Made by a program: the position numbers and the translations under genes. A stretch of 64,000 bases of DNA, from the NCBI GenBank assembly GCA_007922305.1, contig ML677386.1, positions 9,742,222 to 9,806,221 on the forward strand, written 5' to 3'. The notes under the pieces are model-generated. The model saw only the letters and a list, made by a program, of their open reading frames with translations, was not told where the DNA came from and made no database searches. Below are positions 54,010-64,000 of this stretch, one piece after another; within the stretch, counting starts at the first letter, position 1; each line of letters begins with the position of its first letter. The DNA is from Dermatemys mawii. Lineage: Eukaryota > Chordata > Testudines > Dermatemydidae.

Positions 54010-54135
54010 CCTGTGAGGTAATCTCACAGCAGGATTACACAACTTGCCCACAGTCACAAAGGAAGTCTGTGACAGAGTCAGGAACTGAACCCACATTTGT
54101 TGTTTCCCAGTCTAGTACCTTATCTATAAGGTCAT
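54010..54135 (-). repeat. MIR-like SINE
   Basis: Reverse MIR words: CAACTTGCCCACAGTCACAA, CAGAGTCAGGAACTGAACCC and CCAGTCTAGTACCTTATCTA. Confidence 0.6.
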
Positions 54136-54830
54136 CTTTCCTCTGACATCTGATAATGGCCCTGTACAACACACAACCTTTCTCAAAAAACATAAGTCAA
54201 TGACCTAACGTTATGTGTACCCAAGAACCCCATAACCTGCTCTGCATATTTCTTCCTCCTACTCCACTGTCTTGCCTACTACTTGCCTTCTGCACCCATT
54301 CCTTTGTACGTTGTGCATTTAGATAATTAGCTCTTTGGGTGGGGAGCTGCTTTTTTGACACCTGTAAAGTTCTTAGCACATTTTGGGTGCTACATAAATA
54401 ATAATGAGACCTCTCCTTTCCTGTTAGCAGCAGCTGACACAGGCAAGGTCACACCTACAGCAAGCAACCAGAGCCAGGCCGTATCTGCAGCATGAAGAGA
54501 ACTTAAAAGCTGTTGGAAAACTCTGGTTTTACTTCTCTTTTTCTTTCCCTCCTATCAGCAACAGACCCGGGACAGGAAAGACCCACACAATGAAAAACAC
54601 CCAGAAAGGAATGTTCTCCTCCCTTCTCCCAGAAGGAGGCAAAGTGTATCCCTCCCTCCTCTGCTTCCAGGACGTCACTCAGAAGCTGCACTTCCTAAAC
54701 CTCAGAGCGATGAAGCCCTGATCCAGGGATCAGCTTCTATTCTCCCTCGCTCCTCCCTCCCAGCAGGAAGGAAAGCAAGGCCACCTCCCATTCTGACAGG
54801 CTTCAGCAGCACTTCAAGACATAGACTCCT

Positions 54831-54985
54831 AGCATCATAGAATATCAGCATCGGAAGGGACCTCAGGAGGTCATCTAGTCCAACCCACTGCTCAAAGCAG
54901 GACGAACCCCAACTAAATCATCCCAGCCATGGCTTTGTCAAGCCTGACCTTAAAGAGCTAGCCCTTCATGCTAACCATAAATAGC
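54831..54985 (-). mobile_element. CR1 3'-end fragment
   Basis: ATCATAGAATATCAGCATCG, GGACCTCAGGAGGTCATCTA, CCCACTGCTCAAAGCAGGAC and TTGTCAAGCCTGACCTTAAA are the antisense of a classic CR1 3' end. It is well preserved. Confidence 0.85.
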
Positions 54986-55402
54986 TTAACAGCAACACTT
55001 AAAACTGCATATACTTGGAAGGTGCTTATGTTCTACGGTGATGGAGATTATATCTGTGTTGCCAACTCTCAGGATTTGATTTCAAGTCTTGTGATATTTG
55101 GTGTTCTTCTTCAAGCCTCAGCACGTAGAGTCAGGTGATGTCATGAGAATCTCAGCTTTCAGTTTAAATAAACTTTCTAGTCGTCCTGATTGTGGGAAAA
55201 AATCCTGAAAACATCATCCAAGTGCACCCTACAGGCTCAGAAACTAGAAGGCAATTAAAAAATCATCAGTGCATATTGTGTTTTTAAAATCTCAAGATTT
55301 TGAGAGGTTTGAGTCCTGATTTTTGAATGCTTGGGTTTGGCAGTACTCCCTATAAAAACCTAGAGAATAAGTCCTTTCAACAGTATGCTATGCTGCAAAC
55401 TA

Positions 55403-58613
<3,211 letters not shown>

Positions 58614-58672
58614 CTGGGTCCTTTTCAATCTGAATTGCCAGTCTTGTATTGGAATGGTCCACTCTTTTTGTG
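58614..58672 (-). CDS. PCNX2: PCNX2, small internal coding exon (most upstream in window)
   Basis: This 59-base exon supplies the last base of a codon, then TKRVDHSNTRLAIQIEKDP and one base of a glycine codon that the 55704 exon completes. The acceptor is GTCTCTATTTTCAG and the donor GTATGG. The motif VDxSNTRLAxQIExDPG is shared by vertebrate pecanex proteins. It lies just after the transmembrane region, whose exons lie beyond the right end of the window. A SINE is inserted 38 bases upstream (58710). Confidence 0.93.
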
Positions 58673-58709
58673 CTGAAAATAGAGACACACATTCCATAAC
58701 TAAGCATAA

Positions 58710-58910
58710 GGGGGAATGGATAGCTCAGTGGTTTGAGCATTGGCCTGCTAAACCAAGCATTGTGAGCTCAATCCTTGAGGGGGGGCCATTTAGGGATCTG
58801 GGGTGAGAACATCTGTCGGGGGACAGTACTTGGTTCTGCTAGTGTAGGCAGGGGGCTGGACTCAATGACCTCTCAAGGTCCTTCCAGCTCTATGAGATAG
58901 GTATATCTCC
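58710..58910 (+). mobile_element. tRNA-derived SINE (turtle type, CR1-like tail)
   Basis: It begins with a tRNA-like head: GGGGAATGGATAGCTCAGTG contains an A-box (TAGCTCAGTGG), the anticodon region is TTGGCCTGCTAAACCAAGCA, and TGTGAGCTCAATCC resembles a B-box. It continues GCCATTTAGGGATCTGGGG and ends with GGGGCTGGACTCAATGACCT, CAAGGTCCTTCCAGCTCTAT and GAGATAGGTATATCTCC, the CR1-like tail by which the SINE would borrow CR1 reverse transcriptase. I recognise it as the polymerase-III SINE of cryptodiran turtles. Confidence 0.85.
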
Positions 58911-59999
58911 ATATGTAACTAATTATCCTTTTAAAACAGGACTTCCTTTCCTCCCCTCCCTCTTGAACATTTCTTCCCACACTTCCTATTTGTACAATCA
59001 CATAGTTTGTATTCCTAATCTGTTAAATGGTTTACTCTCAATATTAACATACTATCACTATGACGTATTTCTTATTCTATCATAAATTATGCAAGCAATT
59101 TATGAGCATCTACAATCAACAGGTATGTTTCTGCCATCCTTTGTTGCCTTACTCCAATGGGACCATTTGTGTAAGTAAGGTACTCGTAAAGGTAGCAGAA
59201 TCAGGCTGAAAGTTAGCATTTGTCATAACAAACAATATATATCTAAATATTTACATGGCCTCCACTGCCATAATAGCCAAGTGCCTCCCAGGGATTTTAC
59301 ACATATAACAATTTCTCTCTCCCTTCCTCCCCAGCCCTTAGGAGAAATTCTAGGGTTTTTTGAACTTTTTACATTTCTATTGAAGGAAAGGCAAGTCAGA
59401 TAAATGAGTTCTGTAGTTAGTTCTAAAAGTGCTGAGACCCATGGTCATTCTTACCTCTCAAGGAAATGAGTTCCATAGTTTAGATTCCACTTGTGAGACT
59501 TCTGCCTCCCACATTAATTGGCCTCTCCTTGTTGGCCAGCATTTTAATCGTTTCAGTGGAGCATTGCTGTCATGGAAGGCAGTGGTCATGGAGAGAGAGG
59601 GGATGGCTTAGGGATTTCAGGCCTTTGTTTGTAGATATAATGAGCTGCACTAATAAAGCCTGGAGGTCATGAATGCAATGATCAGATCAGAGTCTGACAG
59701 GATGGGGTGTAATTGGCCAGACTGGAAGTGGGTTGTTTTTTGACACCATGGTTATTTGGACATTCAGGGAGCCAGAGCAACCTTCAAGGCCGCAGACTGA
59801 AAGCAAAAGCTCTTGCTAGCATGTGTGTTATAGAAGATGAATCTTCTGAAATATATTTTCCTGCCACGTACATAGCACTCTTCATCTTCAAGTTACCTTA
59901 CAAACATTGCATGCAAAATTTTCTAAAGCACTTAAGTCACTTGGATAACTAAGTCACTAGGACACATAAGCCCTTTTTATTTAAAAATTGTATCCAACA

Positions 60000-60135
60000 T
60001 GAGAAATCCTCACAATAACCCTGCAAGGCAGGTCTGTAAGTATTATTACCCCCATCTGTAAAATGAGGATAAAATAAAAAGATGAAGTTACTTGTCCAAG
60101 GCTACAGATAGAGACAGCGTCTGGTTACATGTCAG
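60000..60135 (-). repeat. MIR-like SINE
   Basis: ATCCTCACAATAACCCTGCA, TATTATTACCCCCATCTGTA and TTACTTGTCCAAGGCTACAG are in reverse MIR order. Confidence 0.6.
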
Positions 60136-60282
60136 AGGGGAGATTCTCATCCCCTCTCCAGCCCCTTTATCCTTTCCACTGGGTAAAAGGGCCAGAGCAG
60201 CATAAATGGGTTTCAAAAGCATTACAGTCAGCCATGGCAGAATTCCCCAGACTCAGGAACTGAGGAAGACAACCACAGACCA

Positions 60283-60380
60283 GGACTGGCTCTAGGCACC
60301 AGGAAAACAAGCATATGCTTGGGGCAGCACATTTTCAGGGGTGGCATTCCGGCCATCTTTTTTTTATTTTTTTGCTTGGA
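60283..60380 (-). repeat. Interspersed repeat adjoining GC-rich island
   Basis: GACTGGCTCTAGGCACCAGG, AACAAGCATATGCTTGGGGC and GGCATTCCGGCCATC followed by a T-rich run are words I associate with a turtle repeat whose sequence includes GCTTGGGGCGGC. It ends at a T-rich tract (60358-60374) that is A-rich on the other strand. Confidence 0.45.
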
Positions 60381-60402
60381 GGCCGGTCCTGTGGGCACTC
60401 AC

Positions 60403-60758
60403 CCAAGTAGATGCTGTCTGGGTCCTGGCAGGTCGAACAGCCGCAGCAGGCAGCTGAAGCTGGCCCCGGGACTGGGGTCCAGCAGCAGCAGCACGTCGTG
60501 TGTGATGAGCACCCTGGGGCCGCTGTGGTTCATACTGCCGGCTGCAGCTGAGCTGTCGGGCAGGCTCCGACATGTGGCGCGCGGGACACTCAGGTTGGGG
60601 GCCGCCCTGCGGGGCGCATGGAGCCGCCTGCAGGTGCCGCAGTGCGGCTGCCCCCAGCGCGGCTGTCCCCAGCGCTGCAGCTGGGGCTGGGCGAAGTGGC
60701 CCGAGCTGCCTAGGGGTTGTGGCAGGGTGACCAGGAGCAGCAGCAGCAGCGAAGACAT
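60403..60758 (-). CDS. Uncertain GC-rich reading frame with signal-peptide-like start
   Basis: On the - strand an ATG (60758-60756) opens a 118-codon frame that begins MSSLLLLLLVTLPQPLGSSG, a good signal-peptide pattern, and ends RLFDLPGPRQHLLG immediately before GTGAGT (60402-60397), a consensus splice donor. An in-frame stop follows directly. An upstream ATG extends it by 16 residues. The middle has a small internal repeat (WGQPRWGQPHC). I do not recognise the protein. Composition is strongly GC-rich and open frames occur in other frames too, so this could be a true first exon, a captured gene piece inside a repeat, or chance. No downstream exon was found. Confidence 0.2.
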
Positions 60759-61079
60759 AGAGGGGACTGGTGCCCAGGGCGCTGCCGTGTGGGGTCCACG
60801 TCCCATTCTCTGGGGCTCCGCTCCCCGCCAGCTGCTCCCTCTGGGGCTGCCCTGCCCGTGCTCCTCAGCCCCCTGCCGGGGCGGTCCCTCCGGCTCTGCC
60901 CTCCCTATTCCCAGCCAGTCCTGGAGGTGGGAGCCACAGATGGAAGGATCCTGGGCTGAGGGGCAGCCTGGAAGCCCCGCTGCTTACCCCGACCCTGCCA
61001 GCACCGGACCGGCAGGAAGGATTCATGTGGATGCAGCCTCTGTCCCTAGTGTCATGAGCAGGATGTGATGACCTGCCCT

Positions 61080-61260
61080 GGGAGCGAGTTACAAGTAATC
61101 CAAGGCTGGAGTGACAGGAGGGTGTAGGTGGGGAGGAGGGCACTGGTGAGAGGGGGCAGGGGTGGAGCCCAGATCTGAGGGGACAGGGGGGTGCAGGTGG
61201 GGGGGGAGAGCCCAGGGCAGGAGCGGCAGGGGGTGCGAGTTGTGAGTGGGAGAGCCCAGC
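61080..61260. repeat. G-rich irregular minisatellite
   Basis: Repeated words such as GACAGGAGGGTGTAGGTGGG, GGGGACAGGGGGGTGCAGGT and GGGGGAGAGCCCAG indicate diverged tandem units. It borders the GC-rich island and could form quadruplexes. Confidence 0.5.
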
Positions 61261-62741
61261 GATGTCCCAAAGTCCATGAGGAATTGCTGTCACTCTCAAA
61301 GGCCATGCCCACCTGTTTCCTCCTTAAGTCCTTCCTTTCTCCCCAGCCCCTTGGCAATATGTCTCATACTGCCAAGGGGCTAGGGACAAAGGAAACAACC
61401 AGGAATGCACCCCCAGTGGCTACAGATATCACACACATCCCAGTCAGGAGATCTGAAGTTTCAGAACCGGAGTTGGCACAAGTCAATGCTGACATTTTCT
61501 GTACCAACTTGCTGCAGAAAATCCCAATAACTTTCCTAATGTCAAACGAAAATTGCTGGCCATTTCCTCCAGTCTCGTCTTCAGCACAAAACTCAACAGA
61601 AAATCAGCCATCAGAAATTTGCACAGGCGCTTCCACAGGAGGAGGGTAAGAGGGTTGCTACTGCTCTGCCTCAACTCCCCACCTGCTACTGACTTTTGCT
61701 CAAAAAAAGTAGGTTTTCTATCCTGCTCTACAGGAAATATTGTAGGATAAAATATGGGCCTTAATTAGTATTAGAATATCATCTGCATACATTACCAATT
61801 CATCTGATGCATTATTTATCTCTGTGCCTTCTATTTCCAGTTGGCTTGTTGCATTGTAACTACAGTGTTCAACCCTAATGCAATAGAAAACAGTTACATG
61901 CAGAGGTGGCTTTCTAAGGCAATGCCAAATATGAAGAGTTATTTTAAATGCAATAGAGTTCTTCTGTCCTAGGATACAGGCCCTGTATCTGTGATGCCTG
62001 CTCTAGTGAATTAGAGAGCAAGAGGATCAGGTATGGAATTTGATCACATTTGCCATTCTAGTTGGACAACAGAGTCAGTTTCAGAGGGGGTACATTTTAC
62101 GTTCTAAACAAAAGATTATCACAGTCCTTGCTGACTTTTAACCCTTTCGAAGTCAACAGGGCAGCATCCAATTCAGTTCATGCCTATATTTGCCCCAAGT
62201 ATTTATAAACCTGGGGACATCTTCACAGGTAAGAGCGTTGTCTCATGGATTTTTAGGCATCTGATCCACAAAATAAAGCAGAACGTCTTCTGCAATGAGA
62301 CACTGATCAGGACTAGCCATAAAAATCCAACAGCACTCAGAAAATTATAATGTATATGAGTGGCTCAGGATGCTGCTCTGGCCAACCAGTAGTTCCATTC
62401 TGAGGAGTGAGAGATTATGACGCTTCTCAAGACTACCCGGAGCTGTCCTTAGCATGAGGAAGCCTTGCCTGTACCTGCCAGGGGTCAGGTCCCCAACTTC
62501 ACCAGCCATGAGTAACACAAGCACTCCCCTCTAGGCCTATACAGGTCCGACTGCCTATCTACTAGTTAGTGACTGGCACACTCCAATTCCCAAGCCCTCC
62601 AAGTCCCCAAGCCTGGAGTCATCAGCTCTAGACATGAGCTGCATTCACAGCTTCACGGCTTCTACAGGAGCCAGCATACGAGTTATACCTCAGATCACTG
62701 CTCCATTTAACACACAGCACTTAGATATGTTTATAGACTAG

Positions 62742-62982
62742 GGTTGCCAACTTTCTACTCCCACAGAACCAAACACCCTTGCCCCGATCCCACCCCTCCC
62801 CTGAAATCCCACCCATGTCCTGCCCCTTCTATGAAGCTCTGCCCTTATTCAGTACATCTCCCCTCCTTCTGTCACTCCCTTTCCTCACCCTCACTCGCTC
62901 ACTTTCACCGAGCTGGCTCAGGGGGTTGGTGTGTAAGAAGGGGTGAGGGTTGCGGCTGGGAACGTGGGGCCAGAAATGAGGA
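62742..62982 (+). repeat. GC-rich interspersed repeat, first copy
   Basis: It begins AGGGTTGCCAACTTTCTACT, then CCCACAGAACCAAACACCCT, and continues to GGGTTGGTGTGTAAGAAGGG and GTGGGGCCAGAAATGAG. The same sequence starts again at 63493. The unit is cut by repeat V at about 62983. Confidence 0.6.
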
Positions 62983-63405
62983 CTAACCGTACAGTAGTTT
63001 CTGTTCTATAGAGTTTGTTATTTAATTGATAGCATTGTCTGTATATGTTGTGAATGTAGTGGATGGTGGAGGTGCTATGTAATAATCTAAGAATACTGAT
63101 CAATAACAATTTTATGAACACAGCATGTAATTAGGTCAGTGAGTTACTGCATAGATTTACGGGGTTATTAGACTTTCCTGTATGGATGTATTGGTTTAGC
63201 TGGCTGGGGGGCTGTTGGAAAAACAACCAGGAATGCACCTCCAATGGCTACAGATAAGCAACCCTGCAACAAACACTTGTGCAGGGGTAATGCAAAGAGT
63301 GACTTAGTGACAGTCTCCATCTCATAGTTACATGTACCTTTTGCCAAAGCTGTGAGCCTAGAGATCAAAGGGCCACTAAGAATTTAAAAAGACATTCTGG
63401 ACAGA
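62983..63405 (-). repeat. Interspersed repeat V, copy 2
   Basis: Reverse complement of the 27655-28090 copy: ATTTAATTGATAGCATTGTC, GGGGTTATTAGACTTTCCTG and CTAGAGATCAAAGGGCCACT occur in the inverted order. It seems to sit directly in or beside the GC-rich repeat. Confidence 0.6.
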
Positions 63406-63492
63406 GATGAGGGGGAGTTGTGAGTACGCTCATCCTGGTAAGGAAGGCTGACATGGCAGATAGAGACAGATCTTGGAGGAGCATCTGAATCC

Positions 63493-64000
63493 AGGGTTGC
63501 CAACTTTCTACTCGCACAAAACCGAACATCCTTGCTCCACCCCTCGTCTGAGGCCCTGCCTATGTCCCCCTCCCTCACTCCATCCCCCCCTCCCTCGGTC
63601 ACTTGCTCTCCTCACCCTCTCAACTCAAGGGGCTGGGGTGCAGGAGGAGTGAGAGCTCCAGCGTGGGGCCAGAAATGAAGAGTTCAGAGTGCAGGAGGGG
63701 ACTCCAGGCTGAGGCAGTGGGTTCGGATATTAGAGGGGGTGAAGGCTCTATCTGGGGTGTGGGCTCTGGGGCAGGGCCAAGGATGAGGGGTTTGAGGTGT
63801 AGGAGGGGGTTCCAGGCTTGGGTGTGGAGCCAAAGGGTTTGGAGTATGGGAGGAGGCTCTGGGCTGAGGCACAGGGTTGGGGTGTGGAAGGATGTATGGG
63901 CTCTGGGCTAGGGTGCAGGTTCCTGGCTGGGGGCAGAAATGAGGGGTTCAGGAGGGTGGCTCCAGGCTTGGCAGGGGGTTGGGGGGTGTGAGGACTCTGG
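63493..64000 (+). repeat. GC-rich interspersed repeat, second copy with tandem tail
   Basis: It starts AGGGTTGCCAACTTTCTACT like the 62742 copy and from about 63630 becomes a diverged tandem array with words GGGGCCAGAAATGAAGAG, GTGCAGGAGGGGACTCCAGG and GGCTCTGGGCTGAGG. It continues beyond the window edge. Its open frames are by-products of the array. Confidence 0.6.

Larger units (their letters stand above)
58673..64000 (-). other. PCNX2: PCNX2 intron continuing past the window
   Basis: The next upstream PCNX2 exon should encode the end of the membrane region; I did not find it here. The stretch holds a tRNA-derived SINE, a MIR, a GC-rich island (60.4-61.3 kb) and tandem G-rich repeat copies. 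Most of 58.9-60.0 and 61.6-62.7 kb shows nothing I recognise. Confidence 0.6.

Noticed and set aside
60319..61068. A 249-residue + strand open frame in the GC-rich island
   Set aside because: It starts in repeat sequence and crosses the island with low-complexity Gly/Pro/Ser/Arg content; GC-rich DNA has few stops in every frame. The - strand frame with leader and donor is the better, though weak, candidate.

Overview
This window is a piece of vertebrate nuclear genome, most probably from a turtle (Testudines). The assignment is inferred from the repeats: a tRNA-derived SINE with a CR1-like tail (58710-58910), several diverged CR1 LINE 3' ends, and many short palindromic elements of types I associate with turtle genomes. 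Genes are split into short exons with GT/AG boundaries, introns are long, and most of the DNA is old repeats. There is no prokaryotic operon, CRISPR array or phage.

Two genes lie tail to tail. On the + strand, the last two coding exons of NTPCR (THEP1-type nucleoside-triphosphatase) are at 383-592 and 6434-6502; its earlier exons lie to the left of the window. On the - strand, eleven consecutive coding exons of a pecanex gene, called PCNX2, run from 58672 down to the stop codon at 14573-14575. All ten junctions keep the reading frame, and together they encode about 774 C-terminal residues including the Pecanex C-terminal domain. Its earlier exons lie to the right. The two stop codons are about 8.1 kb apart, and this convergent order matches my knowledge of the NTPCR/PCNX2 pair in other vertebrates.

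Layout: 1-7.3 kb NTPCR 3' part; 7.3-14.3 kb intergenic DNA with a nested MITE and a TA-flanked palindromic transposon; 14.3-16.5 kb PCNX2 3' end; 16.5-24.5 kb an intron with a CR1 split by an LTR-like repeat; 24.5-29 kb a cluster of four exons; 29-42.3 kb three exons among fold-back SINE-like elements; 42.3-55.5 kb a 13-kb intron rich in DNA transposons, including a 905-bp palindromic hAT relic that still encodes a transposase C-terminal dimerisation segment; 55.5-58.7 kb two more exons; 58.7-64 kb an upstream intron with the SINE, a GC-rich island carrying an unexplained signal-peptide-like reading frame, and G-rich repeat copies.

I see no convincing new gene system. The most interesting signals are structural: (i) SINE-like elements made of two copies joined tail to tail with a single tRNA-like head, the whole unit lying between one pair of target-site duplications in two copies; (ii) the palindromic hAT with intact 8-bp duplications and an open hATC remnant; (iii) four same-orientation CpG-rich, three-hairpin elements with 3-bp duplications; (iv) the GC-rich island at 60.4-61.3 kb; (v) a perfect 23-bp hairpin at 51.45 kb. 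Exon boundaries come from reading splice signals and frame by eye; repeat names are by recognition and were not checked against a library.
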